Positions 1 through 8,677 of a stretch of 52,423 nucleotides of DNA are shown in pieces. Source of the stretch: an uncultured Parabacteroides sp. (GTDB taxonomy: Bacteria > Bacteroidota > Bacteroidia > Bacteroidales > Tannerellaceae); assembly GCA_944325345.1 (NCBI GenBank), contig CALUZV010000025.1, forward strand, positions 1 through 52,423, given 5' to 3'. The notes beneath the pieces were generated by a model. It was not told the origin of the DNA. It worked only from the letters and a program-made list of their open reading frames with translations, and ran no database searches. A program made the translations under genes and the position numbers. The stretch's first letter is position 1; each line of letters starts with the position of its first letter.

Positions 1-316
1 CATAAAAGACTGCTTTCTGACTTCCGATACGCTGGAAACGGGTATCCAGTCCACATCCCACATTGACCACGACCGGACGGGGATGCGTTTCGATAAACCG
101 CCGAACGGCTCGGTCGAAATACCATCCGCGCACCACGCATCCCACTTCGCTCAGCTTTGCCCCGTCGAATTGGGAGTAATCGTATTCCAGACTGTCCGCC
201 AACCGCTCCGCAGCCTTGTCATACAAGATGGAATTGTTCCGGCGGCTTTCTTTTGCTCTCATGTATAGCGGAATAAGCAGTGTTTCCGCCACGATGCTCT
301 TAAACTCGTGTTTCAT
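1..316 (-). CDS. LCMT/PPM-family SAM-dependent methyltransferase (partial)
   Basis: Only the N-terminal ~105 codons are present; the gene runs off the left edge. The protein starts MKHEFKSIVAETLLIPLY and reaches the class I SAM-binding loop VVNVGCGLDTRF. The opening (ETLLIPLYMRAKESRR, then a Tyr/Asp-rich stretch, then VGCVVRGWYFD) is typical of the leucine-carboxyl-methyltransferase-like O-methyltransferases common in Bacteroidetes and Firmicutes, whose substrates are mostly unknown. The ATG at 316 is the first in frame. It lies 45 bp beyond a terminator-like hairpin that separates it from the upstream TetR gene, so it may have its own promoter, although the regulator is a natural candidate to control it. 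Confidence 0.75.
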   Translation of the reverse strand, partial: MKHEFKSIVAETLLIPLYMRAKESRRNNSILYDKAAERLADSLEYDYSQFDGAKLSEVGCVVRGWYFDRAVRRFIETHPRPVVVNVGCGLDTRFQRIGSQKAVFY

Positions 317-360
317 CTTTATTCTATTTTAATAGTGAACGATATTCAGATTTGTTCATA

Positions 361-395
361 AAAAAAGGAGGAAACCTCCGTGAAGATTTCCTCCC
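361..395 (-). terminator. Rho-independent terminator after the TetR gene
   Basis: Read on the minus strand, GGAGGAAA and TTTCCTCC form a stem followed by a run of seven T. A nested GGAGG/CCTCC pairing is also possible. It lies between the TetR stop at 446 and the methyltransferase start at 316. Confidence 0.7.
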
Positions 396-445
396 TGCCA
401 GCCGTCCTGACGCGGCTGATTGTTCGTATGTGCATTGCTTGTATT

Positions 446-1057
446 TCATATCTTGATAATTGCTCTCCAACCTTGAATTTCAAACAGAATATAATCGTGC
501 AGGATAGCCTCCATTTCCTGCCGGGGTACGGAATGCATCAACAGTTCCTCGAACATTGTGAACATCCAGACCGTATGCAGATGGATGATAAAATCGGACA
601 CTGCCGTATTGATTTCGGGATGCTTCTGCTGCATGGACGCGAACCACGCCTTGACCAATTCCGTAGAGCGGTCGGTATAATTCTCGCGGAAGCGTTCCAA
701 CGAAGAACCTTGCGCATGAAACAATAGGATTCCCATCAGTGCGCGGTGCTTGTCAATCAGCGAAACATATTCGTCAATGCAGGATTTCAGATATGTTTCC
801 GACCGCATCATCATAATGTCCTCGCCTCGTATGCCGTGGTGTTCCTGCAGCATGGCTTCCAAAGCACACAAGACAGGACGGACTACTTCACGGAACAGTT
901 CATCTTTGTTAGTGAAGTAGTTGTAGATATTCCCGACGCCAACACCTGACAACTCCGCTATTTCGCGCATGGAAGTCTTGGAATAGCCTTTCCTCTCGAA
1001 TTGCTGTCTGGCAACCGTCAATATCCGACCCCGTATGTCCTCTTTCAGCACTTGCAT
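446..1057 (-). CDS. TetR/AcrR family transcriptional regulator
   Basis: 203 aa. Residues ~8-55 form the TetR helix-turn-helix: RGRILTVARQQFERKGY, then TSMREIAELSGVGVGNIYNYF, then TNKDELF. The remainder is the all-helical ligand-binding domain, which is too divergent to suggest a ligand. The N-terminal methionine fits the domain edge. The gene has its own upstream promoter and a downstream terminator, so it is probably monocistronic. Its neighbour on the same strand is the methyltransferase at 1-316, a plausible but unproven target. Confidence 0.9.
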   Translation of the reverse strand: MQVLKEDIRGRILTVARQQFERKGYSKTSMREIAELSGVGVGNIYNYFTNKDELFREVVRPVLCALEAMLQEHHGIRGEDIMMMRSETYLKSCIDEYVSLIDKHRALMGILLFHAQGSSLERFRENYTDRSTELVKAWFASMQQKHPEINTAVSDFIIHLHTVWMFTMFEELLMHSVPRQEMEAILHDYILFEIQGWRAIIKI

Positions 1058-1090
1058 TTATAACGAACAATGTCTATTTTTAATTTTTTG

Positions 1091-1121
1091 CAAAGGTACA
1101 AGGCTTGAAATTGTCGGGCAA
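1091..1121 (-). promoter_or_regulatory. Bacteroidetes promoter for the TetR gene
   Basis: On the minus strand there is a -33 TTG (1119-1121), 20 bp, then the -7 element TACCTTTG (1091-1098), with the start codon about 34 bp further on. TCTATTTTTA/CCTATTTTTA direct repeats lie on both sides of this promoter and could be an operator. Confidence 0.6.
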
Positions 1122-1233
1122 TACCTATTTTTAGGGATTTTACTTACCGTTGTACATCGTGATGTTATGATCCCTCCGGTACAAGACATGCAGAAATTTT
1201 TTCCTCCGGTAGATGGTGGCGGACGTAATACAT

Positions 1234-1306
1234 CAACACCCGCGTCTCCGCCGCTCAACATCCGCGTTTTCACGGATGAACATGCGCGGAGGCGCGGGTG
1301 AACATC
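1234..1306. repeat. Three 22-bp degenerate units forming one large dyad
   Basis: Units at 1234-1255, 1256-1277 and 1278-1299 begin CAACA, CAACA and GAACA; a fourth starts at 1300. ATCCG/CGGAT (1260-1277) and ACCCGCG/CGCGGGT (1238-1299) share one symmetry centre at 1268.5, so the whole block is a long imperfect hairpin. It lies just past the 3' end of the GNAT-nitrilase gene and could help end its transcript. The ~21-22 bp spacing resembles half a unit of the 41-42 bp arrays elsewhere in the window. Nothing else is seen in 1122-1334. Confidence 0.6.
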
Positions 1307-1334
1307 TATTATATTATAGTATAGGCTGCTTTTT

Positions 1335-2867
1335 TTATTTCTTCATCTTCAGCTCATAAAGGTCATGCCGCCGGTCGCGCAGGTTGCGCACGCTTCCGTA
1401 GGTATGCAACTCGTTGAGCAGGTCGAGGTCCACGTCGGAGACGAGAATCATCTCGGTGTTCGGCGTCGCCTCGGCGCGTTTCCCGTCCGTCGGGAAGGCG
1501 AAGTCGCAGGGCGTGAAGACTCCGGATTGGGCATACTGGATGTCCATGTTGTGCACGCGGGGCAGGTTGCCGACGCTGCCGGCGATCACCACGAAGCATT
1601 CGTTCTCGATGGCACGGGCCTGGGCGCAGACGCGGACGCGGGAGTAACCGTTCTGCGTATCCGTCAGGAAGGGAACGAAAAGGATTTGCATCCCTTGGTC
1701 GGCCATGAGGCGGGAAAGCTCGGGGAACTCGACGTCGTAGCAAATCAGGACGCCGATTTTGGCGCAGTCTGTCTCGAACGTCTGCACCATCTTGCCCCCG
1801 CTGAGGCCCCAGCTCTTGACCTCGTCCGGCGTAACGTGGACTTTCTCGTACATCTCGTACGTCCCGTCGCGGCGGCAGAGGAAGCCGACGTTGTAGAGCG
1901 CGCCGTCTTCCTTCAGGTACGGCATACTGCCGGTGATGATGTTGATGTTATAGCTGATGGCGAGGTTGAGGAAGCGGTCGCGCACTTCCTCGGTGTACTG
2001 AGCCAGGCCGCGGATAGACTGCGCCTCGCCGAGGTGGTTGTACTTCGCCATCAGCGGCGCGTTGAAGTATTCGGGGAAGAGGACGAAGTCGCTCTTGTAG
2101 TCCGAGACGGCATCGACGAAGAACTCGACCTGTTCGAAGACGTCGTCCAGTGTTTTGTAGGGGCGCATCTGCCATTGCACCAAGCCGACGCGGACGGTAG
2201 TCTTCTTGTCGATATATTCCTGCGTGGGCGGCTGATAGTAGATGTTGTCCCACTGGAGGAGCGTCGCGCAGTGGCGGGATTCCTCGTCGTTCGGGAGGTA
2301 ATTCTTCATCACGCGGCGGACGTGGAAGTCGTTGGAGAGCTGGAAGGTGAGGACCGGGTCGTAGATTTCGCGGCTGCGGACCTTGTCGATGTATTCCTTC
2401 GGCTTCATCTTGTCGGCATACTTGTGGTAGTTCGGGATGCGACCGCCGAACATGATAGCCTTGAGGTTGAGCTTTTCGCACAGCTCCTTGCGGTATTCGT
2501 ACATACGGCGGGCGAGGCGCAGGCCGCGGTAGTCGGGATGGATGAAGACCTCGATGCCGTAGAGGATGTTGCCCTTGGGGTTGTGGGTGTTGAAGGTCTC
2601 GTTGCCGGTAACTTTCGCGTAAGTGTGGTCGCCTTTCACCAAGTCATAATCGACGATGATGGAAAGGGCACAGCCGACGATTTTGTCGTCCACGACCGTA
2701 ACGATTTGTCCTTCGGGGAAAATAGAGATGAGCTTTTCAATCTGCTCGTGCGTCCAGAAGACATCCTTGTCTGCATAGACGCGGGTAAAGGATTGGGCAA
2801 GCTGCGCGTAATCTTCGATTTGCAGGTTGCGCACCTTTACTTGGTTAATCTTATGCATTGTATCCAT
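1335..2867 (-). CDS. Bifunctional GNAT acetyltransferase / carbon-nitrogen hydrolase
   Basis: 510 aa with two domains. Residues ~10-190 are a GNAT N-acetyltransferase fold (IVGCALSII, GIEVFIHPDYRGLRLARRMYE). Residues ~225-500 are a nitrilase-superfamily amidohydrolase with the Glu-Lys-Cys triad in FPEYFNAP, YEKVHV and GVLICYDVEFPE. This fusion is a known Bacteroidetes architecture. The natural substrate is not established; release and re-acylation of an amide is one possibility. It is the last gene of a minus-strand run tgt - LptF/G - this gene, with a 41-bp gap. A later start (MHKINQ) three codons downstream is equally possible. Confidence 0.9.
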   Translation of the reverse strand: MDTMHKINQVKVRNLQIEDYAQLAQSFTRVYADKDVFWTHEQIEKLISIFPEGQIVTVVDDKIVGCALSIIVDYDLVKGDHTYAKVTGNETFNTHNPKGNILYGIEVFIHPDYRGLRLARRMYEYRKELCEKLNLKAIMFGGRIPNYHKYADKMKPKEYIDKVRSREIYDPVLTFQLSNDFHVRRVMKNYLPNDEESRHCATLLQWDNIYYQPPTQEYIDKKTTVRVGLVQWQMRPYKTLDDVFEQVEFFVDAVSDYKSDFVLFPEYFNAPLMAKYNHLGEAQSIRGLAQYTEEVRDRFLNLAISYNINIITGSMPYLKEDGALYNVGFLCRRDGTYEMYEKVHVTPDEVKSWGLSGGKMVQTFETDCAKIGVLICYDVEFPELSRLMADQGMQILFVPFLTDTQNGYSRVRVCAQARAIENECFVVIAGSVGNLPRVHNMDIQYAQSGVFTPCDFAFPTDGKRAEATPNTEMILVSDVDLDLLNELHTYGSVRNLRDRRHDLYELKMKK

Positions 2868-2908
2868 GCCTATATGTTGTATATCTTAAAAGTATATGTT
2901 TACGTCGT

Positions 2909-3982
2909 TTAACGCGGAGCTTTCCGGTACAGATAGATGGCAATGAAGGTGTAGAGGATGTTCGGAATCCAGGCAGCCAGCATCGGACTGGCGTTGCCGT
3001 TGATGGCGAAAGTCGCGGTAACGGTCATGAAGAGGATGTAAGAGAAACTCAATGCCAAACCGATACCGATATTCATTCCCATCCCGCCCTTAATCTTCCG
3101 CGAAGAAAGCGAGGCACCGATGGCAGTCAGGATGAAGGCAGCCATGATGGTCGCGTAACGCTTGTGATATTCAATTTCGAAAGTCTGGATATTGCCGATT
3201 CCGCGCGATTTCTGCCTTCCGATGTATTCGTGGAGTTCTGGAGATGTCATTGTTTCGCAGTCGTTCACGGAGATGAGGAAGTCGGACGGGACGATAGTCA
3301 GCGTCGTGTCCTTGCGGTTGCCTTCGGTGATATGTTCGTACATGCCGTCGAAGTCGCGAATCATATAGTCAATCACTGTCCAATGATAAAGTGTATCATA
3401 CTTGATAGATTTGGCCGTGAGGCGCGAGACGAGCTTTTTCCCCTCGAAATGCTCGAGGGAGAAGCGGTAACCCATGTTCGAGCGGTTATCGTAGCGGTCG
3501 AAGTAGGCGATGACTCCCGGCTCGACCTCGAGCTGGACGTTGCGGGCATAATCCACCGCCTTGTTCTTGATGTATTTGTTTTGGAAATCGATGCGCACTT
3601 TATTAGCCGGAGGGATGATGAAAGCGTTCAGGATGAACGTAACCGCCGCGATAATTGCCGCCGAGATAGCGTAGGGCAGCATCAGCCTTCGGAAGCTCAT
3701 GCCGCTGGCCAGCATCGCGATAATCTCGGAGTTGTCCGCCAACTTGGAAGTAAAGAAGATGACCGCGATGAACGTGAACAGCGGACTCAACATGCTGGCG
3801 AACCAAGGAATAAAATTCAAGTAGTAGTCAAACACGATAGCCTCGAGCGGCACTTCGGGCTTCAGGAACTTGTCAATCTTCTCGTTGATGTCGAACACCA
3901 CCGAGATAGATATAATCAACAAGATGGCGAAGAAGTACGTCCCGAGGAACTGTTTGATAATATACCAATCTATACGCTTCAT
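2909..3982 (-). CDS. LptF/LptG (YjgP/YjgQ) family permease
   Basis: About 357 aa. It has the YjgP/YjgQ architecture: an N-terminal membrane segment after MKRIDWYIIKQFLGTYFF, two more helices (~50-120), a periplasmic beta-jellyroll-like middle (~130-260) and C-terminal helices ending LYRKAP. The family forms the membrane part of the Lpt machine that pulls lipopolysaccharide from the inner membrane. I chose the start at 3982 because an upstream in-frame ATG (4006) lies inside the heptad repeat at 3991-4074 and would add only residues encoded by that repeat. It follows tgt on the same strand. Confidence 0.88.
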   Translation of the reverse strand: MKRIDWYIIKQFLGTYFFAILLIISISVVFDINEKIDKFLKPEVPLEAIVFDYYLNFIPWFASMLSPLFTFIAVIFFTSKLADNSEIIAMLASGMSFRRLMLPYAISAAIIAAVTFILNAFIIPPANKVRIDFQNKYIKNKAVDYARNVQLEVEPGVIAYFDRYDNRSNMGYRFSLEHFEGKKLVSRLTAKSIKYDTLYHWTVIDYMIRDFDGMYEHITEGNRKDTTLTIVPSDFLISVNDCETMTSPELHEYIGRQKSRGIGNIQTFEIEYHKRYATIMAAFILTAIGASLSSRKIKGGMGMNIGIGLALSFSYILFMTVTATFAINGNASPMLAAWIPNILYTFIAIYLYRKAPR

Positions 3983-3990
3983 CTTTTTCC

Positions 3991-4074
3991 AATTGAAAAT
4001 TGACAATTGAAAATTGACAATTAGAGTTGAGTTCCATTTTAATTGTCCATTGTCAATTGTCCATTATTAATTGT
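3991..4074. repeat. Heptad-phase inverted repeat (AATTGAC type)
   Basis: The left arm (3991-4024) reads AATTGAA AATTGAC AATTGAA AATTGAC AATT, a strict 7-bp phase. The right arm (4041-4074) is its approximate reverse complement (AATTGTCCATTGTCAATTG). Together they can fold into a long AT-rich hairpin that fills the tgt-LptF/G gap. Confidence 0.8.
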
Positions 4075-5205
4075 TCAAATTCTATTGTTGAGCTGTCTGA
4101 CCATTTGCGCCTTCCACTGGGTGAAGTCGCCTGCCGCGATATGCTGCCGCGCCTCGCCGACCAATCTCAGGTAGAACGCGAGGTTGTGGAGCGACGCGAT
4201 TTGCAGCCCTTGAATCTCGTTCACTTTGATGAGATGGTGGAGGTAAGCCCGGCTGTAGCGCGTATCGACGAAAGACCAGCCTTCAGGGTCGATAGGCGAG
4301 AAGTCGTCTTCCCATTTCTTGTTGCGCATATTTATCGTCCCGTGCGCCGTGAAGAGCTGACCGTTGCGGCCGTTGCGTGTCGGCATGATGCAGTCGAACA
4401 TATCCACGCCGCGCTCGATAGCTTCCAGAAGGTTGATAGGTGTGCCGACACCCATCAGGTAGCGCGGTTTCTCGCGGGGGAGAATTTCGTTCACCACCTC
4501 GATCATCTCATACATCTTCTCGGTCGGTTCGCCGACAGCCAAGCCGCCGATGGCGTTGCCGTCCATGTCCTGAGCCGCCACATTCTCCGCCGCTTTTCGT
4601 CTCAAGTCCGGATAGACACAACCTTGGACGATAGGGAAGAGACTCTGTTCATAGCCATACTTCGGCTCCGTCTCGCGGAAACGCTTCACGCAGCGGGCGA
4701 GCCAGCGTTCGGTCAGCGCGAGCGATTTCCGAGCATAGTCGTAATCGGCATCACCCGGACAGCATTCGTCGAAAGCCATCATGATGTCCGCGCCGATAGA
4801 GCGTTCGATATCCATTACTTTTTCCGGAGTGAAGAGATGCTTGGAGCCGTCGATGTGCGAGCGGAACTCGGCACCTTCCTCGCGGAGCCTGCGGTTTTCC
4901 GAGAGGGAAAAGACCTGAAAGCCGCCGCTGTCGGTCAGGATAGGCTTGTTCCACGTATTGAAACGATGGAGGCCGCCGGCACGCTCGAGGATGTCGATGC
5001 CCGGACGGAGATAAAGGTGATACGTATTGCCGAGGATGATTTGCGCCCTCGTGTCCGTCTCCAGTTCAGGAATGTGTACGGCCTTGACGGAGCCTTGCGT
5101 CCCGACGGGCATGAAAATAGGCGTTTCAATCACGCCGTGTGCCGTGTGTATCAGGCCGGCACGGGCGTTCGATTGTGGGTCTGTATGCTGTATTTCAAAT
5201 TTCAT
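4075..5205 (-). CDS. tgt: tRNA-guanine(34) transglycosylase
   Basis: 376 aa. The enzyme exchanges G34 of tRNAs with GUN anticodons for the queuine precursor preQ1. Visible motifs are ILGNTYHLYLRPG, the DSGGFQVFSL active-site loop, MAFDECCPGD, RYLMGVGTP and FDCIMPTRNGRNG. The start at 5205 (MKFEIQHTDP) matches the family; the longer frame adds an unrelated N-terminus. Oddity: where the classical enzyme has the zinc triad CxCx2C (DPECDCYTC in E. coli), this protein reads DPEGWSFVD, so all three cysteines are absent, while the later His (SLHNLAFY) remains. It is likely co-transcribed with the LptF/G permease. Confidence 0.95.
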   Translation of the reverse strand: MKFEIQHTDPQSNARAGLIHTAHGVIETPIFMPVGTQGSVKAVHIPELETDTRAQIILGNTYHLYLRPGIDILERAGGLHRFNTWNKPILTDSGGFQVFSLSENRRLREEGAEFRSHIDGSKHLFTPEKVMDIERSIGADIMMAFDECCPGDADYDYARKSLALTERWLARCVKRFRETEPKYGYEQSLFPIVQGCVYPDLRRKAAENVAAQDMDGNAIGGLAVGEPTEKMYEMIEVVNEILPREKPRYLMGVGTPINLLEAIERGVDMFDCIMPTRNGRNGQLFTAHGTINMRNKKWEDDFSPIDPEGWSFVDTRYSRAYLHHLIKVNEIQGLQIASLHNLAFYLRLVGEARQHIAAGDFTQWKAQMVRQLNNRI

Positions 5206-5321
5206 GCCGCAAAGTAACGAAGAAATATCCGAAGAAAAAAGGGGAAAGAGGTTTTGGCGCTGATTTCGCGGGCAACTACGAAGCCTTCCGCCTTCGCCGT
5301 CTATTTTTCTGGGCAAGATTC

Positions 5322-5353
5322 TTGCGCTTTCTGATAAAGATATTGTATTTTTG
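5322..5353 (+). promoter_or_regulatory. Promoter for the OPT transporter gene
   Basis: TTG at 5322-5324, 21 bp, then TATTTTTG at 5346-5353, about 25 bp before the ATG at 5379. This supports that start over the longer open frame. Confidence 0.65.
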
Positions 5354-5378
5354 TACGAAATTTTTAGAATCGATTACA

Positions 5379-7337
5379 ATGGAAGAAGAAAAGAAGAAAA
5401 TCCAATCGCTCCCGGAGAATGCACATCGGGAACTCAAAGAAGGCGAGCAGTATGAGCCGTTACTTTCCCCCAACCGCTCGCAGCGGGAAGTTACCCCGTG
5501 GTCGGTGCTCTGGGGCTTATTGATGGCGGTGCTGTTCAGCGCGGCCGCTGCTTACTTGGGACTGAAAGTAGGGCAGGTGTTCGAAGCCGCTATTCCGATT
5601 GCCATCATCGCCGTCGGACTCTCCAGCGCCTTTAAGCGGAAGAACGCTTTGGCGGAGAATGTCATCATCCAGTCTATCGGCGCGAGCAGCGGGGTGATTG
5701 TCGCCGGAGCCATCTTTACATTGCCCGCCTTGTATATCCTTCAAGACAAGTATCCCGATATTTCGGTGAACTTCATAGAAGTATTCCTCAGCTCGTTGTT
5801 AGGCGGAATCTTAGGTATCTTGCTTCTCATCCCTTTCCGCAAATATTTCGTTTCCGACATGCATGGCAAATATCCTTTCCCCGAAGCGACGGCGACAACC
5901 CAAGTGCTTGTCTCTGGCGAAAGAGGTGGAAGCCAGGCCAAGCCTCTGATTGCAGCCGGACTCATTGGCGGTCTCTACGATTTTATCATCGCTACTTTTG
6001 GCTGGTGGGGAGAGATGATTAGCACACGGATGATTTCTGCCGGTGATATCCTGGCTGAAAAGGCGCGGATCGTGCTCAAGGTGAACACCGGAGCAGCCGT
6101 CTTGGGCTTGGGTTATATTGTCGGCTTGAAGTATGCGTTGATTATTTGCGCCGGTTCGTTCCTCGTCTGGCTGTTGATTATTCCTTTACTCCCGCTGTTT
6201 ATGCCCGAAGCCAGAGCATTGGGTGCTGAAGCGATTTTCACGGATTATGCACGGCACATCGGCATCGGTGGCATTGCAACAGCCGGTGTCATCGGCATCA
6301 TCAAGTCGTGGGGAATTATCAAAGGTGCGCTTTCTTTGGCCACCCGGGAATTAGGAGGCAAGGGGAATGCTGCCGAGGGCGAAGTTGTCCGCACGCAGCG
6401 CGACCTGCCGATGAAGGTTATCGCGATAGGAACATTGGTTACGTTGGTCGTTACTTATCTCTTTTTCCATTTTGGAGTATTAGATAATTGGTATTATGCC
6501 CTTATCGGATTGCTGTTGGTCGCCGTCATCGCATTCCTTTTCACGACTGTAGCAGCTAATGCCATTGCTATTGTCGGGACTAATCCGGTGTCGGGAATGA
6601 CTTTGATGACACTCATCTTGGCCTCGATCATCTTAGTCGCTGTCGGACTGAAAGGCACGGCGGGTATGGTTTCCGCCCTTATCATCGGCGGCGTGGTCTG
6701 CACCGCCCTTTCGATGGCCGGAGGTTTTATCACCGATTTGAAAATAGGGTATTGGATAGGAACGACACCGAAGAAACAAGAGACGTGGAAATTCCTCGGT
6801 ACATTGGTCTCTGCCGCGACTGTCGGTGGCGTCATCCTTATCCTGAACCAGACGTACGGCTTTAATAGCGGGCAACTGGCCGCACCTCAGGCCAACGCGA
6901 TGGCTGCCGTGATAGAACCGCTGATGAGTGGAGCTGGAGCACCGTGGTTGCTCTACGGAATCGGAGCCCTCATCGCCATCATCCTGAATTTCTGTGGAAT
7001 TCCCGCCCTCGCTTTTGCCTTGGGAATGTTTATTCCGATCGAACTGAACACGCCGCTGCTTATCGGTGGAGCAATCAACTGGTATGTAGGCAGTCGCTCG
7101 AAAGACAAGGAATTGAATACCGCACGCGTAGAGAAAGGGACACTGCTTTCCTCGGGTTTCATTGCCGGAGGAGCCTTGATGGGCGTGGTGAGCGCGGCCT
7201 TGCGGTTTGCAGGCGTCGATTTGTATCAGGCGGAATGGGCATCCGGGACGCAGGCTGCATGGTTGGCCTTCGTCATGTATGCGCTGCTGATTATCTACCT
7301 TATCCGCAGCTCAATGAAAATTAGTCAAACGAAATAA
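5379..7337 (+). CDS. OPT family oligopeptide transporter
   Basis: About 652 aa with roughly 15 hydrophobic segments. A short charged N-terminus (MEEEKKKIQSLPENAHREL) precedes the first helix, WSVLWGLLMAVLFSAAAAYL. Characteristic OPT features are GLKVGQVFEAAIPIAIIAVG and YPFPEATATTQVLV. The family imports oligopeptides or metal-peptide chelates across the inner membrane by proton coupling; the substrate here cannot be told. The start at 5379 follows a good promoter and removes about 80 spurious residues. The SpoIID gene begins 14 bp downstream, so the two are probably co-transcribed. Confidence 0.92.
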   Translation: MEEEKKKIQSLPENAHRELKEGEQYEPLLSPNRSQREVTPWSVLWGLLMAVLFSAAAAYLGLKVGQVFEAAIPIAIIAVGLSSAFKRKNALAENVIIQSIGASSGVIVAGAIFTLPALYILQDKYPDISVNFIEVFLSSLLGGILGILLLIPFRKYFVSDMHGKYPFPEATATTQVLVSGERGGSQAKPLIAAGLIGGLYDFIIATFGWWGEMISTRMISAGDILAEKARIVLKVNTGAAVLGLGYIVGLKYALIICAGSFLVWLLIIPLLPLFMPEARALGAEAIFTDYARHIGIGGIATAGVIGIIKSWGIIKGALSLATRELGGKGNAAEGEVVRTQRDLPMKVIAIGTLVTLVVTYLFFHFGVLDNWYYALIGLLLVAVIAFLFTTVAANAIAIVGTNPVSGMTLMTLILASIILVAVGLKGTAGMVSALIIGGVVCTALSMAGGFITDLKIGYWIGTTPKKQETWKFLGTLVSAATVGGVILILNQTYGFNSGQLAAPQANAMAAVIEPLMSGAGAPWLLYGIGALIAIILNFCGIPALAFALGMFIPIELNTPLLIGGAINWYVGSRSKDKELNTARVEKGTLLSSGFIAGGALMGVVSAALRFAGVDLYQAEWASGTQAAWLAFVMYALLIIYLIRSSMKISQTK

Positions 7338-7351
7338 GAAAAGAGGAGGAG

Positions 7352-8668
7352 ATGGAAGCTCCAGTTATCCAAGTAGGTATTTTTACAAAGAAAGCGGTCG
7401 AGTTTTGTTTCCGCGAGACGTATGTCCATGTCGAGACAGGCGACTTCCTCACAGGTGAACAGCGTGCCTTGCTCGTCGGCGATAAGATTATTTTCAACGG
7501 AAAGTTCTACGACGAATTGTTTTTCACGCCATCGACGCCGGAAGGCACATTCGACCTCAAGCAAGTAACTATCGGTGTGAATTTCCATTGGCAGCAAGAC
7601 GAAGACCAGCGCTTCCAAGGCGCCTTGAAGCTCGTTCGTTCGTCGCAAGGCATCGTCGCCATCAACCAGGTCGATGTGGAGGCTTATCTGACCAGCGTCA
7701 TTTCCTCGGAGATGAATGCCGATGCGCCGACAGAGTTTCTCAAAGCCCATGCCGTCATCTCGCGGAGTTGGCTGTTGGCGCAAGTCGAACGCCGTTTTGC
7801 CAAGCCGGCGGTAAAGTCTCTTTCCTCCTGGGAAGAACCGGGAAAATACTTACGCTGGTACGACCGCGAGGATCACGAACTCTTCGACGTCTGTGCCGAC
7901 GACCATTGCCAACGTTACCAAGGCGTAACGAAGTCGGCCAATCCCCAAGCTGCGGCCGCTGTAGCCGCGACGCGGGGAGAAGTGCTGGTTTCTCAGGACG
8001 AGATATGCGACGCCCGCTTCTCGAAGTGTTGCGGCGGGGCGACGGAAGCCTTCTCTACTTGCTGGGGCGAGGATGCGGGAAGCCATCCTTACCTGAATCC
8101 GGTCGGCGATAATCCGCAGCGGAGCATCTCCCTCGACTTGACGCAGGAAGCCGATGCCGAGCAATGGATACGAACCTCTCCCGATGCATTTTGCAATACC
8201 TCCGACCAGACGCTGCTGCGACAAATCCTGAATAGCTTCGACCAGCCAACCACGGATTTCTACCGTTGGCAGGTGCGCTATACACAGGAAGAACTGACGG
8301 ACATCATCCAGCAAAAGAGCGGCCGTTACTTCGGCAGCGTCATCGACCTTGTTCCGATGAAGCGGGGCAAGTCGGGCCGTATCGAGGAACTGAAAATCGT
8401 CGGCACGGAGCTGACCCTGACGGTCGGAAAGGAATTGGAAATCCGCCGCTGGTTGGCTCCGACCCATCTGTATAGCTCCGCCTTTGTGGTGGATAAGATA
8501 GACGTGAGCGAAGGCACGCCCGCTGCTTTTGTCCTGACCGGAGCCGGTTGGGGACATGGTGTCGGCCTCTGCCAGATAGGAGCAGTCGTGATGGCAAGCA
8601 AAGGCTATGATTACCGGCAAATCTTGTCTCATTATTTTGATGGAGCTCAATTGGAACAACGCTATTAA
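7352..8668 (+). CDS. SpoIID/LytB domain protein
   Basis: 438 aa. The SpoIID core is visible: NQVDVEAYLTSVISSEM, FLKAHAVISRSWLL, AVAATRGEVLV, SKCCGGATE and the C-terminal GAGWGHGVGLCQIGA. In sporulating bacteria SpoIID is a lytic transglycosylase acting on denuded peptidoglycan; the Bacteroidetes homologues are presumably wall enzymes or wall-binding proteins. No signal peptide is evident at this start (MEAPVIQVGIF). It lies between OPT (14 bp) and the symporter (9 bp), which indicates an operon. Confidence 0.88.
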   Translation: MEAPVIQVGIFTKKAVEFCFRETYVHVETGDFLTGEQRALLVGDKIIFNGKFYDELFFTPSTPEGTFDLKQVTIGVNFHWQQDEDQRFQGALKLVRSSQGIVAINQVDVEAYLTSVISSEMNADAPTEFLKAHAVISRSWLLAQVERRFAKPAVKSLSSWEEPGKYLRWYDREDHELFDVCADDHCQRYQGVTKSANPQAAAAVAATRGEVLVSQDEICDARFSKCCGGATEAFSTCWGEDAGSHPYLNPVGDNPQRSISLDLTQEADAEQWIRTSPDAFCNTSDQTLLRQILNSFDQPTTDFYRWQVRYTQEELTDIIQQKSGRYFGSVIDLVPMKRGKSGRIEELKIVGTELTLTVGKELEIRRWLAPTHLYSSAFVVDKIDVSEGTPAAFVLTGAGWGHGVGLCQIGAVVMASKGYDYRQILSHYFDGAQLEQRY

Positions 8669-8677
8669 GTCAAGAGC

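Noticed and set aside
1365..2912. 515-codon plus-strand open frame
   Set aside because: It is antisense to the GNAT-nitrilase gene, which has clear catalytic motifs; the antisense product is low-complexity D/V/A-rich sequence typical of GC-skewed shadows.
3983..4006. Upstream ATG for the LptF/LptG gene
   Set aside because: It lies in the heptad repeat, which would supply the added residues; the start at 3982 (MKRIDWYI) matches the family.
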